Shown in pieces: positions 46,305-55,838 of a DNA stretch of 64,000 nucleotides (its first letter is position 1; each line of letters begins with the position of its first letter). This DNA comes from Ectobius pallidus (lineage: Eukaryota; Arthropoda; Insecta; Blattodea; Ectobiidae): contig CAXKWD010000006.1 in NCBI GenBank assembly GCA_964059195.1, positions 8,424,530 through 8,488,529 of the forward strand, in the 5' to 3' direction. A model generated the notes under the pieces. It saw only the letters and a list, made by a program, of their open reading frames with translations. It did no database searches and was not told the DNA's origin. A program made the position numbers and the translations under genes.

Positions 46305-48843
46305 TAGTTTTGTCAAAAAACTTAAAAAAATGGCCCAACCTCTAAAAAAATCCGAAAGTTTTGAAACTTTGCACACTTATTTAATGGTACCACAATTCTT
46401 CTCAAATAATGTTGTTTATAAAATTTGTTAATTGGTAACCTAGGTCACCGTTGTAGTCAAGTCAAATAAATGATTCTGGTCAATTATGACCAGAATATTG
46501 TAATAAATATATTTAATATTAACCCTTATCTGTTGAAAATGAGTTATTTTAATAATAAATGATAATAATAATACATTTTTCTCGTATTCCTAATGTTTAC
46601 CGAGTTATGGGGCGCTAAAGGATAGCGTTTTTTCTAAAACCGTCGAGGAGCGCACGATGGTGCAAATTAAAGTAGGTACCTACCGTACTATTTCACCATT
46701 GTCTTTATTTGAGGAGGCAGGAATGCGGAATACCAAGAAATCTACCTTGTACGATGCCTACTCCATTAAAAAGAAATAAACCTAGTCTACTTTGACATTG
46801 TTTTGGATGGAGGCTTACTATTACACAAGGTGGTGTGGCCCAAAGATTCGCCAACAATCTCAACCATCTGCTAGTGTTATGTAGCCTATGTTCTCAAGCA
46901 TTATGGTGGCAACGGCTGCACGGTGGTGTTTGATGTTTATTCAGCCACCCGATCCAGTACAAAGAGAGCTGAACAGAACCGAAGGTACAAAACAAAGAGG
47001 TCAGTTGACATAAACTTTGGAGAGAAAACAATAGTAACAGTCAAACAGGATGATTTTCTTTCTAACGAAAAGAATAAATGTAGACTAATTTCATTCCTCA
47101 TAACTGCCCTTACCAGCCATGAAGTTGAAACAGAACAAGCATCCAGTGATGCTGACACATTGATCGTCCGAACAGCACTCGTGAAGTCCTTCACTTGTGA
47201 CGAAGTAGCAATAGTCGGGTGAAGATGTAGATCTTATTATTCTCCTCATGGTCTTAACTCCGACTGAACAAAACATATTATTTGTGAAACCAAGCCATGG
47301 AAAAGTAGGAAGGCAAGTATATTGAAACCAGCAATTGCAAACTTTGGGAATGAAGAACAGCATACTTCTTGTGCATGCGTTCAGCGGATGTGATACGACT
47401 TCGGCTGCATATCGAAATGGGAAACATTCCTGATTAAAATTGTTCAAGAAGCAAGCTGTACTGCAAGGTATTGCTGATATATTTAACAGACCAAGATCAT
47501 CCCGTGAGGCTGTAGCTTCTGCTGGAAACAAAATATTCCTGGCATTGTACAATGCACCCAGGAAGAAAACCTCTCTTAACATGCACCGCTTCAATGCTTT
47601 CACCAAATCTGTATCCAATGCTAAACCCGACCTTTCTGTTCTGCCGCCCACAAAAGGAGCAGCAAGACAACACGCATTTCGAGTGTACCATCAAATTCAA
47701 TTTTGGCTTGGGAATGAACTTCTTCCTGTGCAGTGTGGTTGGAAGTTGGAAAGCGATCGGCTGATCCCTGTAACAACAGAGAATCCAGCAGCACCTGAAG
47801 CTGTCCTCAACCTCATTTGTTCCAAATGTACAGGTGGATGTGGGAACAGATGTGGCTGTCGAAAAGTCAGGAATAATGTGTACAAGCATTTGTCACAACT
47901 GCCATGGCGAATGCTTGAATGGTGTTACTTCCACCCTCGAAGAAGACTTTGATGACCCTGATGATCCCGATGCCATAAACCTTGAAGAAACAGACCGTTC
48001 AGTGCAAAGCACAAACACTGAACATTTGGTACATGAAGATCAAAACACTGTGCTTGCTGGACGCTTAAACAGAAGTCAGGTGAGATTGCACATTTGTATT
48101 TTTTTGTTATTCATTTTCCTTGAAATAGTATACATAAATAGGTCGTCATGTTCATACGTTGTTTTACCGCTCGCTTACCTACTTTCTTTTACCTACATGT
48201 TCTTAATCTGTATAATGGTTCTCTCACATCATATCATGCATAGTTACCTCTTCTTACTGTGTTTAGGGCAGCAAGTTCAGAAGCTGACCAAGATGAGCAG
48301 ATTGCAGGACCTTCTACCAAGAAGCGATCAAGAGTTGATTGATTTTTCTGTACACAGTTTTCCTTGGAATATCCTCAGCATTTTTTTTTTTGGTTCATGT
48401 ATTTCATTTTTTAATATACATCATGTCTTCCTGTTTATAGAAAGCTGTGAAATTTATCTCCTGAATCATTCTTGGTATAAAAAAAATGGTAAACCATTGT
48501 CAAATATTATTAGAAATGCCATGTTGTACCGCGCTAGCGTGGTTTTTAAAAAAAACGCTATCCTTTAGCACCCTATAACTCGGTAACCATTGGAAATACA
48601 AGAAAAATGTATATAATCATTTTTGTTGCAAATTTAATAAGCTTCAATTATGTATATAACAAACTTTTACCTCCGACCAACGGTTCTCATGGTAGTGCCC
48701 TGTTTTCGGTAATTGCCGCTAGAGCTCGCCTCATATTCACAAGGACTTTTGGTATATTCATCCTTAGGTACCTTTAAATAAGTGTGCAAAGTTTCAAAAC
48801 TTTCGGATTTTTTCTTAGGTTAAACCTTGTTTTGACTGGACTA
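46305..48843 (+). mobile_element. Academ-like DNA transposon (2.5 kb) inside PLE C
   Basis: Inverted ends (start TAGTTTTGTCAAAA, end TTTTGACTGGACTA) extend for about 300 imperfect bases, including AAATCCGAAAGTTTTGAAAC on the left and its complement near 48800. The 3-bp duplication CTA (46302-46304, 48844-48846) is supported by comparison with the uninterrupted PLE arm near 49215-49233. A 3-4-bp duplication and an XPG-like nuclease are features reported for the Academ superfamily; the assignment is inferred. Confidence 0.6.
46795..48075 (+). pseudogene. XPG-like nuclease with CXC domain (transposase, decayed)
   Basis: Readable pieces in several frames: DGGLLLHKVVWP, VVFDVYSATRSSTKRAEQNR, DADTLIVRTAL, GEDVDLIILL and HAFSGCDTTSAAYRNG, a known invertebrate family resembling the XPG/FEN nuclease fold with its acidic residues. 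Then follow LPPTKGAARQHAFRVYHQIQ and a Cys-rich stretch with CSKCTGGCGNRCGCRK and CTSICHNCHGEC, a tesmin-like CXC motif. At least two frameshifts (near 47220 and 47865) and stops break it. A donor-like GTGAGA at 48080 may mark an intron. Confidence 0.6.
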
Positions 48844-48928
48844 CTACTGGAGTTGGAGTTTGGCGATCATGGCTGGCAGTCTTGGTATGTTTGGTGCTGC
48901 CCTCTTCCTTCCTCATTGTAAGATCAGG

Positions 48929-49248
48929 ATGAATGAACACCTCAGAAACATAAAATACATGCAAACCGAAAAATCAGCGGTAGCCCATCATTGCTGGACA
49001 AAAACCACCACATCAAAAAAGACATCAAACTGTTAAAACACGTAAAGAAGCCATCTGAATTAAATACATGGGAGAAGATATTTATTACCAAGAATAGCAA
49101 CAGCATAATGAACTTTGAAATACTGCCAGTGGATGACGTCATAAAACTTACAATGAGGAAGGAAGAGGGCAGCACCGAACATACCAAGACTGCCAGCCAT
49201 GATCACCAAACTCCAACTCCAGTAGACCAACAGCCGATGATGGGGTAA
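48929..49248 (+). pseudogene. Penelope-like GIY-YIG domain, C-terminal remnant
   Basis: Pieces RMNEHLRNIKYM, AVAHHCW, then after a one-base loss KNHHIKKDIKLLKHV and LNTWEKIFITK. This is the last part of a GIY-YIG endonuclease (R..EHL ... S..A.H ... H.I ... LN.WE). Ends shortly before the hammerhead motif. Confidence 0.7.
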
Positions 49249-49267
49249 CTCCCGAAACTAGTCCTGT
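49230..49267 (+). ncRNA. Hammerhead-ribozyme-like motif, PLE C
   Basis: CCGAUGA at 49234-49240 (U4 is C), helix II GGGG (49242-49245) with UCCC (49250-49253), GAA at 49254-49256, self-complementary ACUAGU (49257-49262), H17 = C at 49263. Stem I ACAG (49230-49233) pairs with CUGU (49264-49267). The mirrored copy near 46273-46304 has lost one base of the core. Confidence 0.65.
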
Positions 49268-49370
49268 GATTCTAATTCCAGACGTAAGTGGAGCACAAAG
49301 TGTTTTTATATTTCAACTATCTTAGTGTCATACACGTGTTTTACTGTACAAGAGGCCCTTAAGTGATGAA

Positions 49371-50225
49371 TAGGGTTTGGATGTTAATAACCCAAAAAAG
49401 TGAAAATGACCAAATATGACCAAAAAATCCTAAATATGACCTCATAAAAAAGACATTTTCTAAAAACAAATGCTCCAATTTAAAACTTTTAGTAACACAA
49501 AATTATTAAATCGCATTAATTCAACCAGATAATTATTTTTTAACAGTTTTACAGGTGATTTACATGATTAAGAGCATTCAGTCATCGGAGGAAGGTTCCA
49601 TCTGGCGCTGTGAATTGAACTCCGGCTTAGCTCAGTTGGTAGAGCATTGGCGCGAATAGCCAAAGGTCCTGGGTTCAAGTCCCAGTGTCGGAGGAATTTT
49701 TCTCCTATAATATTCTCATGTAATGTCCAACAGAGATGACAGATGGTTCGTAAATACTTATATATATCCAGGTGATTTACAGTTTTACTTGTAAAGAACT
49801 TCTAATCTGTTAATGTTTCCAGATATGACTGCAAATGAGAACTGAAACTCTTTTTAAAACTTGTCTGTTGGAAGTATTTAACAACAAGGAAGAAGACTTA
49901 ATTCTTATTGTTCCTTCACATTTCAGTTACAGTAAAACCAAAATATTTGTTTCTCTTTCTCTGAAAAAAAAATTAATTCGACCATTGAGTGCATATACTG
50001 CATAATTGTGCTCTTTTACCGAATTTATAACTGAAATATGACGTTAAATTACAAATATGACCGAAATATGACCAAGACCAGGAAAATAACCAAATTATGA
50101 CTTTATATGCAAAATAAAAACAATCCAATTAGGATAATAAATGCGGAATTCATATTTAATTTGTGTTTCCAGCGAGAATGGAGGTCAGGATAAAAATATG
50201 ACGTGTCATAAACATCTGAACCCTA
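49371..50225 (-). mobile_element. hAT-type MITE, TAGGGTT family, with SINE inside
   Basis: Ends TAGGGTTTGGATGTT and GAACCCTA with 8-bp duplication GTGATGAA (49363-49370, 50226-50233). Subterminal AAATATGACC words as in 35012-36275. No transposase frame. Confidence 0.85.
49565..49768 (+). mobile_element. tRNA-like SINE inserted in hAT MITE (204 bp)
   Basis: Flanked by the 13-bp duplication CAGGTGATTTACA (49552-49564, 49769-49781). The tRNA-like part is 49621-49695 with A-box TAGCTCAGTTGG and B-box GGTTCAAGTCC. It lies about 56 bases inside the insertion. The anticodon loop has C at position 33 and the acceptor has a T-T mismatch, so this is not a working tRNA gene. Confidence 0.75.
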
Positions 50226-50233
50226 GTGATGAA

Positions 50234-51080
50234 CAACTAGACCCTGTAATAGTGTCTGTGTTAATTTTACTAGAGCAATAGCAACACAAGTGACAGTGAC
50301 ACATTAGACACGGATGTAGCAGTTCCACTTACACATGACTCCCCATTTATGATAACATCTCATTTAAATACAGACACAGAACCTAATAAGGTAGATTTTA
50401 AAGAAAAATCTACCTATTGCAATCAATACCATGTCATGACTTTCGAAAAATTCTTTCATATCTTTACGTTTCATGCCTTCCTAAGTACGAAACCACCGCC
50501 CATTCAAAAATTTTTTGTGTGATATATATATATATCTTTACACGCTAGTGGCCGTAATTTTGAAGATATTTTAATCAAATTTTATTATGTTATTTCTAGG
50601 CCCAATAGTTCGTTAATGAGCAAAATTGGCCCAAGGGGGGGGGGTCGGGAGAGGGGATTGAAATTTTGAAAAATTTATATCTCGGCTCCTATGAAGTGTA
50701 GAGGGAAACTTTGTTTGAATAAATTAGAGTACTCCCTATGGAGTTCACAGTGACACCAACGATTCGAGGGTTTTGTGGGGGGGGGGTTGGAAATTCGAAA
50801 TTTTTGAAACCACGTTTTGTGGGGTATCATTGAAAAGCTCTTGATGAGTACTCTACAAATCATAGTTTCTCGATAGTTCTCATATAAGGCGAGATTTAAA
50901 TGTTTGAAAAAGTGCTCTTTCCTCTTTTTCACAGTTATTATTGCGGATTTGTCATGCCAATGCTAAAGAAGAAGAGCGCTGCGCAGCGACAATAAATTAA
51001 ACAAAAAGCACTTCGATATCTACCTCAGCCTGTAGGCCTGCCTAAAGGGATTTTTTATACTTTGATGATGATATCTTGAA
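50234..51080 (+). other. Intron sequence with G-runs
   Basis: No gene. Two G-runs (50635-50645 and 50778-50787) could form quadruplexes; nothing else recognised. Confidence 0.5.
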
Positions 51081-51362
51081 ACTTATACAGAGACAATTAA
51101 CCAAGGTGACAAAAGAAAACTTCAGGTAACACCAGCCACAAAAGGAAAATTTTCAAAATGGTCACACTGAACCCTATTAGATATGAGGGCGTTTGTAGTG
51201 CTATTACATCCACTGTCAGACATCATGGAATACTTCTCCTGAGCTTGGGTTGACAGTGATGATTTTCCATGTGGGAATTCTTGCTTATATTCTGTAATTT
51301 ACTTTTCTGCACACAGTATGGGAAACACACCACTAAAACATTAAGAACCGATAAAAGATCTC

Positions 51363-51600
51363 ATGGAAAAAATTCAGGACAAATGTTTGCTTTTATACTC
51401 ACCAGGGAATTTAGTAGCCATCGATGAGAATACCACCAGCTTCAAAGGGACAGTCAAGTTCAGAGTTTACAACCCTAACAAGCCAACAAAGTTTGACCTC
51501 AATGCCTTTGCTTTTTCAGACAGTGACAATGGGTACTTATGTAATTCAATTCACTTCTTTATTCATCCTCTGGATTATATTACGATGATATTAAGGAAAC
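51363..51600 (+). pseudogene. piggyBac-like transposase fragment, catalytic region
   Basis: VAIDENTTSFKGTVKFRVYN and PNKPTKFDLNAFAFSDSDNGY match the piggyBac DDE pattern (SIDEQMIPFKGR ... YMPNKPTKWG ... DSKNGY), with the catalytic Asp in IDE. Only about 80 codons are recognisable. Confidence 0.8.
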
Positions 51601-52160
51601 TAGAAATTATCGCTCAAAACATTCGCCTTTGTGAAGTGCGACACTGCAGAAAGAGCATATGTTGCAGGATTCACTCTTCTTCTTTTGTGTACTGCTAACC
51701 CGGCAAGGTTTTGAAGGATACTTTTTCTTTTCTGTCACTACTGCTTGTAACTTGTGCTTCTTCAAATCCCCTGTAGGCCTGCCTAATTGGTCTTTGTGTA
51801 GTGTCTGGGGTGGGCAGTTTTCTTCTTCCTCTTCTGTTGCATTATCTTTTTGAGTTCATTGTTCGCAGTTTCCAAAAAGAATTTTTTGTACGAATTTTTG
51901 GTGTCAGAGTTCTGAAATGTATACACCCTAAACACATTAAATTGGTCACAGTTTAACAACCACATCATGACTTTTTTGCTCTATTTCATGGTTTTCCTTT
52001 TTAGGTCTATCCTAATAAGACAATTACTGGTCTGCTCGGTCAACAGTCTTCATATATCAATATAAATATTAGATGGAAATTTTACAGTGAAGTGTTGATA
52101 TCTGTAGCAAGATTGAGATCGGAAATATACACACTAAACTTCACTAAAAGGTATATTTAC

Positions 52161-52204
52161 CCAGAATGATCATTTCAACGGGTCTTCCCGCCATCTTCAG
52201 CTGA
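52161..52204 (-). ncRNA. Hammerhead ribozyme motif, hairpin D, minus strand
   Basis: CUGAAGA (complement of 52194-52200), helix II GGCGGG/CCCGUU with AAGA loop, GAA, self-complementary AUGAUCAU, then U. Stem I UCAG/CUGG. All invariant residues of the hammerhead core are present; position 7 is free in the consensus. Confidence 0.75.
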
Positions 52205-52235
52205 TTCCGGCAACCACATCATGACTGAGTCGGAA

Positions 52236-52279
52236 TCAGCTGATGATGGCGGGAAGACCCGTTGAAATGATCATTCTGG
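52236..52279 (+). ncRNA. Hammerhead ribozyme motif, hairpin D, plus strand
   Basis: CUGAUGA at 52240-52246, helix II GGCGGG (52248-52253) with CCCGUU (52258-52263) and loop AAGA, GAA at 52264-52266, self-complementary stem III AUGAUCAU (52267-52274), H17 = U at 52275. Stem I UCAG (52236-52239) pairs with CUGG (52276-52279). Cleavage is predicted after 52275. Confidence 0.8.
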
Positions 52280-52764
52280 GTAAATATACCTTTTAGTGAA
52301 GTTTAGTGTGTATATTTCCGATCTCAATATTGCTACAGACCCTTCATATACTTATTATATTCAAGGATACACGAGGGCTTGTTTACTATATCCCCATCTG
52401 TTTTCTTATCTCTTGATGGTCGCCTAGTGTTATGTGCTGACCATTCTAACTTCCCTTTTGTCTTTCCAAGTCTGCAAGAGAACATCATCCTTTCTGCAAA
52501 ATATGCTTCCCCTGCATTCAATTTCTTCCCAGCCTCAGAGAAGGATATTGGCAGTCCTCTGCTGCTTCTAAATGAGCCACAAACCATTGTTTTACTCTCA
52601 AGCAAATGTTCTGCTATAGCAACACTCTCATATGTTTATGAAATGTCATATTTTTTTCCTGACCTCCATTCTCGCCGCAAACTCAAATTGAACAAGAATT
52701 GCACATTTGTTATCCTAATCGGACCGTTTTTATTTTGCATACAAAGTCATATCTATAAGCTTTC

Positions 52765-53090
52765 ATGAACCACAGATTATTGTCTCTGTTAGACATTACA
52801 TGAGAATGTTATAGGAGAAAAATTCCTCCGACACTGGGACTTGAACCCAGGACCTTTTTGGCTAGTCGCGCCAATACTCTACCAATTGAGCTAAGCCGGA
52901 GTTCAATTCAAAGCGCCGGATGGAACCTCTCTCCCATGACTGATTGCCCTAATCAGTTGGTAGAGCATTGGCGCGAATAGCCAAAAAGGTCCTGGGTTCA
53001 AGACCCAGTGTCGGAGGAATTTTTCTCCTATAACATTCTCATGTAATGTCTAACAGAGACAATAATCTGTGGTTCATGAAAGCTTATATA
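52765..53090. mobile_element. Two tRNA-like SINE copies, head to head
   Basis: Minus-strand copy with tRNA-like part 52824-52900, joined at about 52952 to a plus-strand copy that starts inside the A-box (52953-53018, CAGTTGG onward). The flanks CTGTTAGACATTACATGAGAATG and complement mirror each other outside. The B-box is GGTTCAAGTCC in the first and GGTTCAAGACC in the second. Confidence 0.7.
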
Positions 53091-53099
53091 TCTATCTTG

Positions 53100-53362
53100 A
53101 ATGTCAACTGTACAATAACAGTGGAAGCCCGGTCGCAAAAATCACTAATTAGTGTGCCTCACAGTACTGCATATGACATAACTTGTCTGTCTGTGAGGTA
53201 GACCATTAGGGCAATCAGTCATGGGAGAGAGGTTCCATCCGGCGCTGTGAATTGAACTCCGGCTTAGCTCAGTTGGTAGAGCATTGGCGCGAATAGCCAA
53301 AAAGGTCCTGGGTTCAAGTCCCAGTGTCGGAGGAATTTTTCTCCTATAACATTCTCATATCT
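53100..53362 (+). mobile_element. tRNA-like SINE copy with long 5' part
   Basis: tRNA-like part 53258-53334. It is preceded by about 150 bases (GAGGTAGACCATTAGGGCAATCAGTC region) that the other copies share only in part, so the tRNA-like promoter is internal in this family. Confidence 0.65.
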
Positions 53363-53881
53363 TGGTATTTTTTTGGTCTTGGTCATATTTTGAATATATT
53401 GGTAATTTAACGTCATATTTCATTTATAAGTTTGGTAAAGAAGCACAATTATACATTGTACATGGTCAAGTTAAATTTGAAATTTATTTCATCAGTTTTA
53501 ATGTTTATGGCAAATTAATAGTAACTTAAGTTTTAAAATTAAGGCAATTACTCATAATTTATAGGGACACGCAAGGTCTACGAAATATTACTAGTATTCG
53601 GAAGTTATGAAGCGAGCAAACAGGAGCAAATTCACTAAAAATAGAAATTCGTCACAACTGAAACTGTAAATCACCAAAATTTTAAAAACTTATTATCTGA
53701 TTGAATTCATGTGATGTAAGAATTCAGTGTCTTTAAACGTTTTAAATTGGAACATTTGTTTTTGAAAATACATTATTTTATTAGGTCATATTTAGGAGTT
53801 TTGGATCATATTTAGTCATTTTTAAGGGCATATTTACAGTAATATTTTCCACTTTTTTAGGTCATAAACATCCGAACCCTA

Positions 53882-54140
53882 CTCATAATAATTATCTTGA
53901 TAGACGTGGTGCTGTAAGTCCAGGTCTAATTCCAGAAAGGAAAATATTGTCTCTTCTAAATTGTCTAAATCACTGTCACTAGAAAAATCTGAATTATCAT
54001 CATCATACATAATTCCATCATCACGCAAGGGCCTATGATAAATACTTTTTTGTTCACTCAACCATAGTAATACTCTCAAACACCATGATAAAACTGCAAA
54101 TAGAAATTCAACAGACTACTTAGCTATATTTCCTAACAAT
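53882..54140 (+). other. Intron sequence, nothing recognised
   Basis: Short AT-rich stretch. Confidence 0.4.
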
Positions 54141-54149
54141 AAAAATTAC

Positions 54150-54710
54150 TGTAAATAGATTGTTGGGCAACACTCACCAATGTTTGTTGATCCCTTTGTG
54201 AAGCCGTTGTCAATAGTTGCTTAATCTTGCGTGAAGCCTTCGTCTTCTTAATAAAATAATAAAACACACACATTATATAAAACGTAAACACTAAAAATTG
54301 CAACTTCACAACAGGAATCACATCACAACGTTTCACGAGACCAGAAAAACGACTCGCGTTTTCAAGTGGATATTAGCGACAAGATGTTCGGTCGCAAAGT
54401 CTTCGCGACCGAACATCTCGTCGCTAATATCCACTTGAAAACGCGAGTCGTTTTTCTGGTCTCGTGAAACGTTGTGATGTGATTCCTGTTGTGAAGTTGC
54501 AATTTTTAGTGTTTATGTTTTATATAATGTGTGTGTTTTATTATTTTATTAAAAGACGAAGGCTTCACGCAAGATTAAGCAACTATTGACAACGGCTTCA
54601 CAAAGGGATCAACAAACATTGGTGAGTGTTGCCCAATAATCTATTTACAGTACATATCATTCCTCACCATAAGAAGAAGAATGTCATTCAGGAATAGAAC
54701 AAAAATTACA
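54150..54710 (+). mobile_element. Penelope-like hairpin insertion E; 0.5-kb near-perfect palindrome
   Basis: Arms of about 249 bases (54147-54395 and 54405-54652) with a 9-base centre and only a few mismatches. A tail continues to 54710. The 9-bp word AAAAATTAC at 54141-54149 and 54711-54719 is the likely target duplication. A degenerate hammerhead motif is present in each arm. Confidence 0.75.
54432..54476 (+). ncRNA. Degenerate hammerhead-like motif, hairpin E
   Basis: UUGAAAA at 54435-54441 in place of CUGANGA, helix II GCGAG (54443-54447) with CUCGU (54461-54465), GAA at 54466-54468, self-complementary ACGU (54469-54472), U at 54473. Stem I CAC (54432-54434) pairs with GUG (54474-54476). 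Same C3 and G8 changes as in hairpin B. Confidence 0.5.
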
Positions 54711-55201
54711 TATCAAAATAATAAAAGGAGAGAGAAGGCTCCAAGAACACCTAGCAACTTTCTATTCTATGATAAATGACCATATTTTGAAACCTACGAC
54801 TTAAACTATAAAAAATAACATACGACAAAGGAACCCCCTTCTTAAAAACGAAGATTTCTGTGACCCGTTGCCACTGGCTGAGTAAATAGGAAGATTTTCT
54901 GAGCTATGAGAGAATTGTGAGGCAACTTAGAATGGCAATTTCATGAAAAGCCTACTTTTCAAATTAATTTGTACTAATTAGGACGCTGTTTCTTATTCTA
55001 CAAATTCATGGTCCTCCAGATCTAAATAATTGCCCTAACATTTTGGTCACTCACAGGCCTCATTTTAGCCCTTGCTCCTCACAAGCTGGATTTCTTCTAT
55101 CCCTAACAGATTTACTAGTTTTTCCAACTGGTGCAGCGGTATTGACATTTGTTACAATAGCAAGGAATGTAGATTTACAATATTTTTTTTTTTTTTTGCA
55201 G
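54711..55201 (+). other. Intron sequence before dynein exon 6
   Basis: Ends in a long T-run (polypyrimidine tract) before the exon acceptor; nothing else recognised. Confidence 0.5.
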
Positions 55202-55400
55202 GAAATCAAAATCAGAAATTCAGTCTCTATGCAGAGGGGTAGAAAAAATGTTAACCGCTTGGAAAGAAGCTTATTATGCTACACGTAAAAAGATAGAAGA
55301 ATCTGGAAAAGGACAGCGATGGGAGTTTGATAAGAAACGACTGTTCCAGGATTCTGAGTACATCATTCAGGTTTCCCGAGATTTACATCAAGTAGCAAAC
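55202..55400 (+). CDS. Dynein heavy chain, exon 6 (tail, DHC_N1)
   Basis: Exon of 199 bases after a T-rich tract and GCAG, before donor GTAAGT. The first base completes the Leu codon of exon 5; it ends in phase 0. The protein contains VEKMLTAWKEAYYATRKKIE and GQRWEFDKKRLFQDSEYI. The W-x-x-x-Y ... R-x-x-IE-x-SG ... RWEFD-x-KRLF block is very characteristic of the DHC_N1 middle. Confidence 0.92.
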
Positions 55401-55822
55401 GTAAGTTCTTAAATACACTGAGAACACACTAGTACTTGCTGGTAAGTCCTCTGTTAATTGCTTAAAAGATTTATCATAGGTAATCCCACGAGAGTTTACG
55501 AGTTTATCAGTCGCGAATTCATCTGATGAAACTCGTCAGCTTGAGTTGGATTTATTAAGACTATTCCAAGAATAAAATTGTAACGGATTATACTAATAAT
55601 AATTTACTTTCATGCTTTATTATATAAAAACAAAACTAACAGCTTTGCGATCACAGCATACTTTGAAACATCCATCCATGAATGGATTCGTGCTACCATG
55701 TTGTGACCATATCAATGGTGCATATAAGACATAGTTAACTTCATTCAGGTAAGCTAACAGCAGAACAGAATAAAAGCACACCAACTGGCTTGCACCAAAT
55801 CTAAATTGTGTTTTAACCAACG
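55401..55822 (+). other. Intron sequence, nothing recognised
   Basis: AT-rich, no signature. Confidence 0.5.
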
Positions 55823-55838
55823 TACACTTATATTTCAA

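Larger units (their letters stand above)
46157..49325 (+). mobile_element. Penelope-like insertion C, split by an Academ-like element
   Basis: Flanked by the 12-bp duplication TGTCATACACGT (46145-46156, 49326-49337). Its ends are inverted copies (46185-46304 against 49200-49325), and 48847-48925 is inverted against 49150-49226. Without the inner DNA transposon the insertion is about 627 bp. It codes for a GIY-YIG domain remnant and carries a hammerhead motif. Confidence 0.8.
52057..52341 (-). mobile_element. Penelope-like hairpin insertion D (285 bp), double hammerhead
   Basis: Inserted in the piggyBac relic with 9-bp duplication CTTCATATA (52048-52056, 52342-52350). The palindrome spans 52102-52338 with a loop of about 25 bases near 52208-52231. 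A tail outside the palindrome holds the complement of the shared terminal motif (52075-52092). Each arm contains a complete hammerhead core. Confidence 0.85.
51700..52620 (-). pseudogene. piggyBac-like transposase C-terminal part, split by PLE D
   Basis: Minus-strand order: KPSCILEYNKYMKGL (52380-52335), then, after the hairpin insertion, YMKTVDRADQ (52057-52030), WLLNCDQFNVF (51960-51930), and ETANNELKK. This is the piggyBac pattern KP...DYN..MGGVD..DQ ... LLN...N...Y. The two halves join only when 52057-52341 plus one copy of the repeat are ignored, which shows the insertion is secondary. Confidence 0.8.
52628..53881 (+). mobile_element. hAT element, TAGGGTT family, invaded by SINEs
   Basis: The left part (52640-52760) matches the left end of 35012-36275 and the right part (53345-53881) matches its right end, ending CATCCGAACCCTA. 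The first bases of the left end are altered. Between them lie several tRNA-like SINE copies. Confidence 0.75.

Noticed and set aside
47091..47889. Minus-strand frames of 186 and 130 codons
   Set aside because: They lie opposite the XPG-CXC coding region, which has recognisable family motifs; the minus frames have none.
49621..49695. Possible tRNA gene (also 52824-52900, 52953-53018, 53258-53334)
   Set aside because: A- and B-boxes are good, but position 33 is C, the acceptor has a T-T mismatch, and each copy sits inside a dispersed repeat with shared non-tRNA flanks; called SINE instead.
50635..50790. G-runs as a regulatory quadruplex
   Set aside because: Only isolated runs within intronic DNA; no supporting context.
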